From Mucilaginibacter sp. SMC90 (GTDB lineage: Bacteria; Bacteroidota; Bacteroidia; Sphingobacteriales; Sphingobacteriaceae), in contig NZ_CP094527.1 in assembly GCF_022811725.1 (NCBI RefSeq), forward strand, positions 4,650,001 to 4,714,000: 64,000 nt of DNA, in the 5' to 3' direction. A program made the position numbers and the translations under genes. This document shows positions 44,919 through 54,718 of the stretch, piece after piece (position 1 is the first letter of the stretch; every line of letters starts with the position of its first letter). Under the pieces are notes generated by a model that ran no database searches, was not told where the DNA came from, and saw nothing but the letters and a program-made list of their open reading frames with translations.

Positions 44919-46541
44919 ATGAAAAAGAGACTTATATATAGTGGCTTTTGCCTGGCAGCAACGTTGTTTACAACAGGTTGTACCAAGGACTTCACTAAAA
45001 TAAATACCGACCCCAATGCTACTACCGCCGATCAGTTTAATCCAAACTTTTTGCTGGCACAGGCACAATTAAATTATTCGCAAACAGGCTATTCGCAACT
45101 GTTGTTTCAAAGCATGTGGACACAATCACTGGCTTCAACATTCAGCTACTATGGCAACGGCGATAAGTATCAGCAAAGCGGCTCGTTTAACGATTACATA
45201 GGCCGTGTTTATAGCGAAGGCTACGGTGCTGAAACCTACGCCCAGGAAATGAAAAACCTTACCGATGGTAAAGCCGGGTATGAAAACCTGAATAAAATAG
45301 CTACCATTATGAAAGTATTGATCATACAGCGTGTAACTGATACTTATGGCGATGTGCCTTACTCAGAAGCAGGTATGGCCAAACAAGGCATTTTCTTCCC
45401 TAAGTTTGATAAACAGCAGGCTATTTATACCTCAATGCTGAATGATCTGGACGCAGCCTTAACTGGCTTGGATGCAGCAAAAGATAAACCAACGTCTGAT
45501 TTATTTTACGGCGGCGATATTGCGCAGTGGAAAAGATTTGGTTATTCACTGATGGTACGCTTGGCCATGAGGTTAACAAAAGTTGATGCTGCAACCGCTC
45601 AAAAATATGTTGAGAAAGCTTATGCAGCTGGCACAATGACCAGCACAGACGATAATGCCAAGGTAAAAACCAACAACGCTAACGGCTATTCAAATGCTAT
45701 TGTTAATGCATTATTAACTGTTGACGATTTCCGTGAAGTACGTTGGTCAAATACCCTGATCAGTTTCATGAAATCAACAACCGATCCACGCGTAAGCGCT
45801 ATTGCGGAAATTGCAAGCGGTAACGGTAAGGCTGCAAATGAAACCGAAACAGTTGCCGGCGACAATACCTACTCAAAGCAAATAGGTTTACCTAACGGCT
45901 ATGACTTAAACGGCGGTTCTACCGATGTGTCAAAAGCTCCAGGCTATCCGGGCGCAACACCGGCTAATCCGGCTGTTGATAAAGATGCTGCGGCACCGCT
46001 TGGTAAATATTCACGTCCGCGCTTACAGGTTTATTATACTGCAACAGCTACTATTAACCCTGTTGATAAAAGCACTATCAACATGCTTTTAACTTATGGC
46101 GAAACTGAATTATTATTAGCCGAAGCAGCTACAAGAGGCTGGAATACAGGTACAGCTGCTTCACATTATGCAAAAGCATTAGCGGCAGACATGAAGTCGA
46201 TAGCGCAAATCAATGCTGCTGCCGCAATTAGTGATGCGGACATTACTACTTATGTTGCAGCCCACCCGCTTGGTGCATCGCCTTTAGAGCAGATCAATAA
46301 CGAATATTGGGTTGAAACTTCAACATTGTTCATGTTCAACGAAAACTGGACTAACTGGAGAAGATCAGGCTTCCCTGCTTTAACTGCAATTAAATATCCT
46401 TCTCAGTTTGACACAGAGATTCCGCGTCGTGTAATTTACCCTATTACACTGCAATCAACCAATCCACAAGGTTTGGCAAGCGGCGTTGCTTCATTATCAG
46501 GTGGCGATAAATTTTCGTCACGCGTATGGTGGGATAAATAA
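44919..46541 (+). CDS. SusD-like_2 family surface lipoprotein
   Basis: The 540-aa lipoprotein has the lipobox LFTTGC (Cys about residue 21) followed by TKDFTKINTDPNATT, the standard opening of the SusD/RagB-like branch often called SusD-like_2 or SusD-homologous. Family segments IMKVLIIQRVTDTYGDVPYSEA and NEYWVETSTLFMFNENWTNWRRSG are present. It pairs with the SusC five bases upstream. A strong terminator follows, so the downstream FG-GAP gene has its own promoter. Confidence 0.94.
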   Translation: MKKRLIYSGFCLAATLFTTGCTKDFTKINTDPNATTADQFNPNFLLAQAQLNYSQTGYSQLLFQSMWTQSLASTFSYYGNGDKYQQSGSFNDYIGRVYSEGYGAETYAQEMKNLTDGKAGYENLNKIATIMKVLIIQRVTDTYGDVPYSEAGMAKQGIFFPKFDKQQAIYTSMLNDLDAALTGLDAAKDKPTSDLFYGGDIAQWKRFGYSLMVRLAMRLTKVDAATAQKYVEKAYAAGTMTSTDDNAKVKTNNANGYSNAIVNALLTVDDFREVRWSNTLISFMKSTTDPRVSAIAEIASGNGKAANETETVAGDNTYSKQIGLPNGYDLNGGSTDVSKAPGYPGATPANPAVDKDAAAPLGKYSRPRLQVYYTATATINPVDKSTINMLLTYGETELLLAEAATRGWNTGTAASHYAKALAADMKSIAQINAAAAISDADITTYVAAHPLGASPLEQINNEYWVETSTLFMFNENWTNWRRSGFPALTAIKYPSQFDTEIPRRVIYPITLQSTNPQGLASGVASLSGGDKFSSRVWWDK

Positions 46542-46561
46542 TACCCCTATATAAATTCAAT

Positions 46562-46595
46562 AAAAACAAGGCTATGGCTTCATAGCCTTGTTTTT
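46562..46595 (+). terminator. Terminator after the third susCD pair
   Basis: A 15-bp perfect stem (46562-46576 with 46581-46595) with loop GCTT and a T6 run is a textbook intrinsic terminator, 20 bases after the susD stop. Confidence 0.93.
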
Positions 46596-46698
46596 TAGTT
46601 TCTACAACAAAAAGGATTAGTAATCCGGTAGTAATTATCAATGCAAATAATTAATTTTAAATCCCCTGCAACTCCGGAAAAAATAAAATCTGTTGATA

Positions 46699-49600
46699 AT
46701 GTGTTGTTCTTCTTCCCTTTTTAATTTAACTGTTAAAAGCTCAAAAACTTTAAGTGTTATTGCCGCATTGAGCCTTTGGGGCTTTAAGGCAAACGCTCAG
46801 CAACCATTGTTCAAACTGCTTTCACCCGAAGAAACCAACATTAAATTTCGCAATGATTTGGTTGAAGACGAAAAGCTCAATGTACTTTCATACGAGTACC
46901 TGTACAATGGCGGCGGTGTTGCTGTTGGCGATATCAACAATGATGGCCTCGAAGACCTATTTTTTACAAGTAACCTGGGCCAAAACAAGCTATACCTTAA
47001 TTTAGGTAACCTAAAATTTAAAGACATTACCCAACAAGCCGGCAACGGCCTTGCAGGCAGGCCTGGCGACTGGAAAACCGGCGTTACCATGGCCGATGTT
47101 AATGGCGACGGGCTTTTAGATATCTACGTATGCTACTCCGGCCTTGGCGATAACGTCAAACGCCGCAACCAGCTTTTCATTAATAAGGGCAACAGCAAAT
47201 TTGTTGAAATGGCCAAACAATACGGCCTCGACGATCCGGGCTACAGTACGCAGGCAGTATTTTTTGATTATAATAACGATGGCAAGCTGGATATGTTTCT
47301 GCTTAACCACAACGTAAAAAAGATCAGCAACCTTGAACTTGCGCAGGCCAAAGCCGAAACAGATCAATTGGCCAGCAATAAACTATTTGAAAACCAGGGT
47401 GGCCATTTTGTTGATGTATCCCAAAAGGCGGGCATCATTCAAAACCCGCTCACCTTTGGCCTTGGCGTTGCCATTGCCGATATCAACAAAGATGGGTTAC
47501 AGGATATTTATGTAACCAACGACTATAATGAACCCGACTACCTGTACATAAATAACGGAAACGGAACTTTTACCGAGGATAGCAAGAAGTGCTTTAAACA
47601 CCTGTCGCAATTTTCGATGGGGGTTGATATTGCCGATATCAATAACGATGGTCTTCCTGACATGATGACCCTCGATATGCTGCCGCCAGATAACCGCCGG
47701 CAAAAATTACTGCAGCTACAGGAAAACTACGAATCGTTTGAGCTGATGCTGAACCAAAACCTGTACAAACAATACATGCGCAACATGCTGCAGGTTAATA
47801 ACGGCGACGGCACCTTTAGCGAAATTGGTCAGCTGGCAGGCATTTCCAGTACTGATTGGAGCTGGTGCCCGCTTATTGCCGATTTTGACAACGATGGTTA
47901 TAAAGACATCTTTATATCTAACGGCTACTTCCGCGATTATACGAATAAAGATTTTTTACGCTACTGGGGTGATTATAAGCTCAAAAAAGCAATGAACCGC
48001 GAGCCGTTTCTGCTCATGGATCTGGTAAAAGCCATGCCATCTACCACCCTGTCAAACTATATTTTTCAAAACAACCATAACCTTACTTTTACTGATAAAA
48101 AGCAGGATTGGGGGATCAACAAAGGCGGTATTTCAAGCGGATCAGTTTATGCCGATCTTGATAATGACGGCGACCTGGACCTGATCACCAACAATATAAA
48201 TAACGAGGCTTCCATTTTACAGAATACAGCTATGGAAACCGGCAAAAAAAACTACCTGGCAGTAAACCTTAAACAGCCCGAGGGCAATACAAACGCCATA
48301 GGATCAAAAGTATTTGTATACAACGGCAAGCAGGTACAATACCAGGAAGTTAACCCAAACAGGGGCTATCTTTCATGCGTATCGACAGTTTTAAATTTCG
48401 GATTGGGTGATCAACAGCAGGTAGATTCTGTACGCATCATCTGGCCAGATCAAACATCACAATTGCTAACCGGCGTTAAGGCTAATCAACGCTTAAACAT
48501 CACTTACAAAACGGGGAACCCGGTATTTAAAACCGATGGCAAAAGTACTGTTAAACCAGTATTCAGCTTAACCAAACCGGTTATAGATTATACCAATACA
48601 GAAAATACCATTAATGACTTTAAGCGCCAGCCCCTGATGCTGTTCATGAGCTCTAAAACAGGCCCCGTGATAGCCAAAGCTGATGTAAACAAAGATGGTC
48701 TTGAGGACTTATTTATAGCCGGCGATCAAAATACTCAAAGCAAAATCTTTATTCAAAAAGCAGGCGGAACTTATGTAGTTCAGGAAATATCCGATCTAAA
48801 TAAAGAGAACACCTCGGCGGCCGCTTTTTTTGACGCCAATGGTGATGGCTTTCCGGATCTTTATATAGCTAAAGGCGGCTATTCATTGTTAGAGCCCGGT
48901 GCTAATGAACTGCAGGATAAACTATATCTGAATGATGGCAAAGGCAATTTCAGCTTTTCAAGTACCTCCCTCCCGGTGTTAACAGGCAGCAGTAAATCTT
49001 GCGTACGCCCTTGTGATTATAACGGGGACGGTAGAACAGACTTGTTTATAGGGTCGAATGTTACCCCGGGGTACTATCCATCGGCCCCCAAAAGCTATCT
49101 GCTCACCAATACCGGCGACGGGCACTTTGAAATTACAGAAGCTCCCTTTACCGGCATAGGCATGATCAAGGACGCTCAATGGGCTGACCTAAACGGCGAC
49201 GGTCGTAAAGATTTGATAATATGCGGCGAGTTTATGTCCCTTATGGTGTTCACTAATACAAAAGCGGGCTTTGTTGATGAAACTTCCAAATACTTTGACC
49301 ATCCTGTCAGTGGCTTTTGGAATACAATATCCATTACCGATGTGGACAACGACGGAAAACTTGATATTATAGCCGGCAATCTTGGCCAAAACACACAAAT
49401 TCACGCCAGCCAATCGGAGCCGGCTGAAATGTATTTTGCCGACTTTGACAGCAATGGCTCTATTGATCCGTTCTTTAATTTTTATATACAAGGTGTAAGT
49501 TATCCCTTTGTAAGCCGCGATGAACTCAACGACCAGATCTACCCTATGCGTAAAAGGTTTGCTTCATACAAAGCTTATTGCGATGCTACCATGAAGGATA

Positions 49601-50010
49601 TTTTTACCCCCGAAGAACTCAGCAAAGCTACCAAACTTACAGCCAATGAGGTTGAAACATGCCTTTTCCTGAACCGGGGCGGTAAGTTTGTGAAATCACC
49701 TTTGCCTTTACAAGCTCAATATTCTTCTGTTTCGGAGATCCTTACAGGAGACTTTAATCACGACGGCAAAACAGATCTCCTATTGCTGGGCAACCATTCT
49801 GATAACCGCCTTAAGCTGGGCAGCTTTGATGCAAACTATGGATGCCTGCTTACCGGCGACGGTAAAGGTAACTTCGCATATCAAAGTCAACCTCAGGCAG
49901 GGCTATCTGTAAGCGGAGATGTAAAATCGGCCAGCGAAATAAAAATTAACAATGTAAACTACGTACTGATCGGTGCGTCGGGCGAGGCATTAAAGTTTTA
50001 TAAGTACTAA
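46699..50010 (+). CDS. Large FG-GAP/VCBS propeller protein with ASPIC/UnbV domain
   Basis: The ATG at 46699 gives 1103 aa; a TTG two codons earlier is open but less likely. A signal peptide ends at FKANAQ (near residue 34). About 14 calcium-binding loops of type DxNxDGxxD (for example DINNDGLED, DVNGDGLLD, DFDNDGYKD, DYNGDGRTD) build two beta-propeller-like blocks. Between them, about residues 520-610, is an ASPIC/UnbV domain (NYLAVNLKQPEGNTNAIGSK, then VRIIWPDQTSQ). Such proteins are secreted and probably bind surfaces or partners. It is followed after 102 bases by the haloperoxidase-like gene. Confidence 0.88.
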   Translation: MCCSSSLFNLTVKSSKTLSVIAALSLWGFKANAQQPLFKLLSPEETNIKFRNDLVEDEKLNVLSYEYLYNGGGVAVGDINNDGLEDLFFTSNLGQNKLYLNLGNLKFKDITQQAGNGLAGRPGDWKTGVTMADVNGDGLLDIYVCYSGLGDNVKRRNQLFINKGNSKFVEMAKQYGLDDPGYSTQAVFFDYNNDGKLDMFLLNHNVKKISNLELAQAKAETDQLASNKLFENQGGHFVDVSQKAGIIQNPLTFGLGVAIADINKDGLQDIYVTNDYNEPDYLYINNGNGTFTEDSKKCFKHLSQFSMGVDIADINNDGLPDMMTLDMLPPDNRRQKLLQLQENYESFELMLNQNLYKQYMRNMLQVNNGDGTFSEIGQLAGISSTDWSWCPLIADFDNDGYKDIFISNGYFRDYTNKDFLRYWGDYKLKKAMNREPFLLMDLVKAMPSTTLSNYIFQNNHNLTFTDKKQDWGINKGGISSGSVYADLDNDGDLDLITNNINNEASILQNTAMETGKKNYLAVNLKQPEGNTNAIGSKVFVYNGKQVQYQEVNPNRGYLSCVSTVLNFGLGDQQQVDSVRIIWPDQTSQLLTGVKANQRLNITYKTGNPVFKTDGKSTVKPVFSLTKPVIDYTNTENTINDFKRQPLMLFMSSKTGPVIAKADVNKDGLEDLFIAGDQNTQSKIFIQKAGGTYVVQEISDLNKENTSAAAFFDANGDGFPDLYIAKGGYSLLEPGANELQDKLYLNDGKGNFSFSSTSLPVLTGSSKSCVRPCDYNGDGRTDLFIGSNVTPGYYPSAPKSYLLTNTGDGHFEITEAPFTGIGMIKDAQWADLNGDGRKDLIICGEFMSLMVFTNTKAGFVDETSKYFDHPVSGFWNTISITDVDNDGKLDIIAGNLGQNTQIHASQSEPAEMYFADFDSNGSIDPFFNFYIQGVSYPFVSRDELNDQIYPMRKRFASYKAYCDATMKDIFTPEELSKATKLTANEVETCLFLNRGGKFVKSPLPLQAQYSSVSEILTGDFNHDGKTDLLLLGNHSDNRLKLGSFDANYGCLLTGDGKGNFAYQSQPQAGLSVSGDVKSASEIKINNVNYVLIGASGEALKFYKY

Positions 50011-50051
50011 CTCAGTACCTCAAGTATTTAGGAAGGTTTATAGTACTGAGT
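50010..50051. repeat. Inverted repeat between FG-GAP and haloperoxidase-like genes
   Basis: ACTCAGTAC (50010-50018) and GTACTGAGT (50043-50051) are perfect complements 24 bases apart, overlapping the end of the FG-GAP gene. It could be an operator or an attenuating hairpin. Confidence 0.45.
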
Positions 50052-50112
50052 CAAATATTTATCGCATCAGGAAATAACTACTGACTTCAAACTTGAGATT
50101 AAGATAAAAACA

Positions 50113-51450
50113 ATGATCAAACGAATATCCATATTATTTTTAGCGCTGATAAGTACAGTGTCCTACGCGCAAAAAAGCAAAAAAAACATCCTCCCTTATC
50201 TCCATATTGATAAGGCCATAAACGCCATCTCGGCGGTTATGATCCACGATGTTGTAAACCCGCCTGCCGCTTCCCGTTACTATGCTTATGTAACCATGGG
50301 AGCCTATAATTTAGTTAGTCTTAACAATAAGCAGGTGGTACCGGTGGGCAACTTCATCAAAAGCTATACACAAGATAACCAGATCAGTATCCCGGCCGAT
50401 AAATACGATTATCGCATAGCCGCCATGTATTGTATATTGGAAACCGGCAAGCAGATGCTTCCATCGGGTTTTATGCTGCAGGATGATGAGGATAATTATG
50501 TAGCCCTGCTTAAAGAAAACGGCATTGGCGATGATGTGATCAAACAATCTGTTGCGGCAGCTACAGAAATGACTGCCAAAGTCATAAAATATTCCAAATC
50601 AGACAACTACAATAAATTGAGCGGCAGGCTCAGATACTCCCCCATAAAAGGCGGCAAAAACTGGTTCCCTACCCCACCAATGTATATGGAGGCTGTTGAG
50701 CCAAACTGGAAAACCATCCGCCCTATGTTTATTGACTCATCTGATCAGTTTGTGCCTGTCAGGCCGGCTGCTTTCAGCACTGACAGCACCAGCCAATTCT
50801 ATAAGGAAGCCTATGCCGTATACAAAGTATCCAAAAACATGTCGGCCGAGCAGATCATGATCGCGAATTTTTGGGATTGTAATCCCTTTGCAGTTACCAC
50901 ATCAGGCCACATGATGATAGGCTTTAAAAAAATAAGCCCTGGCGGCCACTGGATGAATATTGTAGGTATCGCGGTAAAAAAAGCAGGACTAAGTTTCGAC
51001 AAGTCGATACAAGTAGCAATGTTAGTTGGTATGACGGAAATGGATGCCTTTATCAGCTGCTGGGACGAGAAATACCGCAGCAACGGTATCAGGCCCGAAA
51101 CTTATATCAACAAATACATTGATATAAAATGGGTACCTATGCTGCAAACCCCGCCATTCCCCGAATACCCCAGCGGCCATGCTGTGTTGTCAAATTCATC
51201 GGCAGGGGTGCTGAGTTATCTGTTAGGTGACAAATTCAGCTTCACCGATGATTCGGAGATACCATACGGCGTTGGTCCCCGCGATTTTAAATCATTCAGA
51301 CAGGCAGCCGAAGAAGCTTCATTATCAAGATTTTATGGAGGAATTCATTTTGACGACGCCATTGTTAACGGCAATCAGCAAGGCCGTGATGTTGCAGCAG
51401 CGGTTGTAAAAAAATTAAAAGCAGCCGGAGTAAACTATTTAGGTGATTAG
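50113..51450 (+). CDS. Vanadium-dependent haloperoxidase-like PAP2-superfamily enzyme
   Basis: The 445-aa protein has a signal peptide (to about residue 20, VSYAQ). The helical PAP2/chloroperoxidase domain carries motif 1 KYRSNGIRP, motif 2 EYPSGHAVLS (near residue 353) and motif 3 SRFYGGIHFDDAIVNGNQQG. These provide the Lys/Arg, His and Arg/His ligands for vanadate or phosphate. Members either oxidise halides with peroxide or act as phosphatases; the sequence alone does not decide, and the usual annotation is haloperoxidase. It sits between two FG-GAP proteins on the same strand, 30 bases before the next. Confidence 0.88.
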   Translation: MIKRISILFLALISTVSYAQKSKKNILPYLHIDKAINAISAVMIHDVVNPPAASRYYAYVTMGAYNLVSLNNKQVVPVGNFIKSYTQDNQISIPADKYDYRIAAMYCILETGKQMLPSGFMLQDDEDNYVALLKENGIGDDVIKQSVAAATEMTAKVIKYSKSDNYNKLSGRLRYSPIKGGKNWFPTPPMYMEAVEPNWKTIRPMFIDSSDQFVPVRPAAFSTDSTSQFYKEAYAVYKVSKNMSAEQIMIANFWDCNPFAVTTSGHMMIGFKKISPGGHWMNIVGIAVKKAGLSFDKSIQVAMLVGMTEMDAFISCWDEKYRSNGIRPETYINKYIDIKWVPMLQTPPFPEYPSGHAVLSNSSAGVLSYLLGDKFSFTDDSEIPYGVGPRDFKSFRQAAEEASLSRFYGGIHFDDAIVNGNQQGRDVAAAVVKKLKAAGVNYLGD

Positions 51451-51480
51451 AACGTAGTTAAAAGCAAACGGCTTTTAATT

Positions 51481-53043
51481 ATGCGGATCAGGGGAACGGT
51501 TTTTCTATCACTTTTTATTGTTACCGGGCTCATAGGCCTTAACTCGTTCACCGTAAAAACAAAGTTTGCTTCCACAGCAGCAGCAGACCTGGAAGGCCGC
51601 GCATTGTTTTTACGGCATTGTACTGTTTGTCATTTAGCACCTGATCCGGCAGGGCTTACCAAAGAGATCTGGACACGACACGTATTACCTGTTATGGCAG
51701 CCCGCATGGGTATTATTTATCCTAATTATGATCCTTTAAGAGGATTAACTGATGAGGAGCGCATAATTGTTAAAAAGCACAATATTATCCCCGAAGAACC
51801 GGTTTGTACCGACGCTGACTGGGCCAAAATCACAGATTATATTATCAGCAATGCACCAGACAGTTTATCTGTTGAAGAAAATCGACTTACCCGTAACAGC
51901 CCCCTTACGCAATTTGCAAGGCGGGATGTACAAGTTGATGATAAAACGCCTTCACTTATCACCGGACTTAAGTATAACAATACAACCAAAACCCTTTGGA
52001 TAGGCAATTATTATAACCAGGTATTCAACTGGCAATATGGCAAAGGAGTTGTCAAAAAAGCAAATACTGCCAGCCCTGTTGTTGATTTTAACTTTTATCA
52101 AAACAATGTTTATTTAACCGAAATTGGAAAGTTATATCCAACTGAGTTAAGCACCGGCCTGTACGCACAACTTAATGATACCACGAGCACACCACTCATC
52201 AATTCATTACACAGGCCTGTAAATACCCGTATAACAGACTTGAACAATGATGGTGTGCCAGAAATCATAGTATGTAATTTTGGTAATAAAACAGGCGGTT
52301 TATCGCTGTTTAAAAAGAACAAGGCAGGCAAGTATACCGAGGATGTGTTACTGCCCCTGGCAGGTGCTATCAAATGCTACGTAAAAGACATGAACGGTGA
52401 CGGCAAAAAAGATATTGTGGCTATGTTTTCGCAAGGCGATGAAAGTGTTTATATTTTTTACCAGAAAGACAACCTTAATTTTAAAGCCAAACGGGTATTA
52501 CGTTTCCCGCCTGATTACGGCACTACCGATATGGTCTTAGTTGATTACAATAACGATGGGCTCACAGATATCGTGACAGTACATGGCGACAATGCCGACT
52601 ACTCCAATATCCTGAAGGCCTATCATGGCATCAGGTTGCACATAAATCAGGGCGCTGATGTTTTTAAAGAAAAGTTTTTTTATCCGATTTATGGTGTCAC
52701 CCGGGTTTTGGCAGAGGATTTTGACAAGGACGGCGATATTGACTTTGTGGCAACCTCCTTTTTCCCCGAGTTTGGCAAACTGGTTGATGAATCGTTCGTC
52801 TATCTCGAAAACACTAACAAAGATCAGTTTACTTTCAAATCATACATTCAAAAAAGCGAGATTCCGATCAAAACCCTCACCCTTGAAAAAGCCGATGTTG
52901 ATGGCGACGGGGATATGGATATCATTACCGGCAACTTTGCCCAAAGTCCAGGCCCCGCACCCACAGCACTTGATGAAAAATGGAAATCGGCAAAGTATGG
53001 ATTAAGCATATTTTATAACCAACTATATCAACCGAAGAAGTAA
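51481..53043 (+). CDS. Heme-motif (CxxCH) protein with FG-GAP repeats
   Basis: The 520-aa protein has a signal peptide (hydrophobic residues about 7-23). A c-type heme-binding site HCTVCH (C47, C50, H51) is preceded by LEGRALFLR and followed by a possible Met ligand (PVMAARMG). The rest is a propeller with DxNxDGxxD-like loops (DLNNDGVPE, DMNGDGKKD, DYNNDGLTD, DFDKDGDID, DVDGDGDMD). The heme suggests electron transfer or peroxide handling next to the haloperoxidase-like enzyme. Function is inferred from context. Confidence 0.87.
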   Translation: MRIRGTVFLSLFIVTGLIGLNSFTVKTKFASTAAADLEGRALFLRHCTVCHLAPDPAGLTKEIWTRHVLPVMAARMGIIYPNYDPLRGLTDEERIIVKKHNIIPEEPVCTDADWAKITDYIISNAPDSLSVEENRLTRNSPLTQFARRDVQVDDKTPSLITGLKYNNTTKTLWIGNYYNQVFNWQYGKGVVKKANTASPVVDFNFYQNNVYLTEIGKLYPTELSTGLYAQLNDTTSTPLINSLHRPVNTRITDLNNDGVPEIIVCNFGNKTGGLSLFKKNKAGKYTEDVLLPLAGAIKCYVKDMNGDGKKDIVAMFSQGDESVYIFYQKDNLNFKAKRVLRFPPDYGTTDMVLVDYNNDGLTDIVTVHGDNADYSNILKAYHGIRLHINQGADVFKEKFFYPIYGVTRVLAEDFDKDGDIDFVATSFFPEFGKLVDESFVYLENTNKDQFTFKSYIQKSEIPIKTLTLEKADVDGDGDMDIITGNFAQSPGPAPTALDEKWKSAKYGLSIFYNQLYQPKK

Positions 53044-53091
53044 TAAAAATATTATTGGAAGCTATATAAAATGATGAATATCGTTTACAGG

Positions 53092-53117
53092 TAGCTAAGA
53101 CTTAATTGCCGTTGGTT
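53092..53117. repeat. Left arm of a 54-bp hairpin palindrome split by the IS
   Basis: This 26-base arm is perfectly complementary to 54719-54744. Removing the IS and one copy of the TTTA duplication restores two 26-base arms around a 2-base TT loop. The inner part carries the motif GCCGTTGGTT that recurs at 54811-54834. Confidence 0.88.
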
Positions 53118-53120
53118 TTA

Positions 53121-54715
53121 GTGGCTGTTGCACAACACCAAATCCAAGGGCAATATTTTATGATTGAACTCCCATTCTATAGGTTGTTATAGCAATTTGA
53201 GCCGTATTCATAAACAATACAAAACACCTCAATAATAAGCTCAGAAAACGCCCAGACAAACCATTTTCCCCTTTTGGTTTCTGATTAGTTTGCAAATGCT
53301 TCTGTTTAACTATTCTTGCCTTATGATTAAGTAGCTTTTTGAGATTATAAGCAACAGCAGCCATATTCAAGCATTTATTTACCTGTTCAATCCCTTTTGA
53401 ATTCACCTTCTTTAGACCCAGATATTCCACAAGGGTTCCGATAACCGGCTCTACTGTACTTTGCCTTATTTTCATTAGTATTCTACCCTTCCTGGATTGC
53501 ATGCGAATATGCATCTGGTCATAATAGGGTTTGTCGATCGTGCTTTTTATACGCACCTCTTTTTTATCACCTATGCAATCAGGCTGAAAAGGGCAACCTA
53601 TACAGTGTTTTCTTGTAATGGTATAACATTTATCATTCTCGCTTGTTCCTTTGAATTTTAAGGCTTTGCCATTTTTACAGATATAATGGTCTTCTTCCGA
53701 ATTGTAGGTAAAACCCTCTCTCTGATAAATAAATCTACCGGTATTGGGAATATATCCTGTAATACCCATTGCCTGCAATGCTTTTAACGCAGTGCCGCTA
53801 CTGTAATTCGTATCTGCAACTACCTCAAACAAGCCGGTGTCATTATCTTAGATTTTGCTTCAAATCGATTAGCATCGTGGGCAGACACTCACTATCCCGC
53901 ATGTCTGCTAAATAGGCTTTTGTGCAGGTAATTACGTGAGAAGCGGTATCTACCGCTACCTGACCCAGGTAGTTCAGATTTGTGGGTTTACCTGGTTTTG
54001 TTGATAAGCGGGCATCCGGGTCGGTTGGACTATAATGAGTGGCATTCGTTATTTTTACACCTTTATTATCATCTTTGCCCTCATCTTCCGGTACTGCCTT
54101 CATTACGGGTTTTGCTTCTTTCTCTTCATTAACTGTTAACTCTTGCTCATAATCCTTTATATCTTCCAGTACCTCTTTTGGTAACATGCTATCAATCGAT
54201 GCGTTCGCTTTTATAAATACGCTATCAATCGCCTGCCTGCGGCCCGAAACCATTCCTTTATCAACACATAGTTTCAGTACACGCTTAAATAATTCTGTGA
54301 AAACATGCTCGCCGTATAATTGCCTGGTTCTGCTGAGCGTACTATGCCAGGGTAATTCTTCATCAAGATCGTATCCAATAAAATAACGAATATCAAGCCT
54401 TAAGCGTAACGTGTTAATGATCCGCCTGTCGCTATTCAGATTCTCCAGATAACCTGCAAGCATGAGCTTCATAAACACTACCGGATCTATGCTTTTCTGG
54501 CCTTCTGTTCCATAATATCGCGCTGTCTCTTTATAAAGAAACTTAAAATCAATTAGTTCATTTAAGCGACGGTAAAGGTTATCCCCAGGTATCTGATCTG
54601 ATAATTGAAAACTTACAAATAGTTTCTCTTGGTACTTCTTTTTGCCTTGCATAATTCAATATACTAATAATCAACAACTTAATCAATAGCGGTGTGTTAG
54701 TTGTGCAACAGTCAC
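53121..54715 (-). mobile_element. IS1182-like insertion sequence (1595 bp)
   Basis: Terminal inverted repeats are GTGGCTGTTGCACAAC (53121-53136) and the complement of GTGACTGTTGCACAAC (54700-54715), 15 of 16 matching. A 4-bp direct repeat TTTA flanks it (53117-53120 and 54716-54719), as expected for this family. It carries one transposase, broken into two frames. The element lies between the convergent heme/FG-GAP and PI-PLC-like genes and interrupts no coding gene. Confidence 0.88.
53158..54652 (-). pseudogene. Frameshifted IS1182-family transposase
   Basis: The N-terminal part (54652 to 53843, 269 aa) has the DUF772-type segment (YYGTEGQKSIDPVVFMKLML) and the start of the DDE domain (RRQAIDSVFIKANAS). 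It stops at LKQNLR. The continuation, in the +1 frame, reads DTGLFEVVADTNYSSG from about 53850 and runs to the stop at 53158, including CIGCPFQPDC and STVEPVIGTLVEYLGL. Removing one base of the TT at 53848-53849 joins the frames without stops, so a single-base insertion probably inactivated it. Programmed frameshifting is possible but no classical slippery site is seen. Confidence 0.85.
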
Positions 54716-54718
54716 TTT

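Noticed and set aside
53158..53832. Separate 224-aa protein beginning MFEVVADTN
   Set aside because: The Met is internal to the transposase DDE domain; the segment is the second half of a frameshifted gene.
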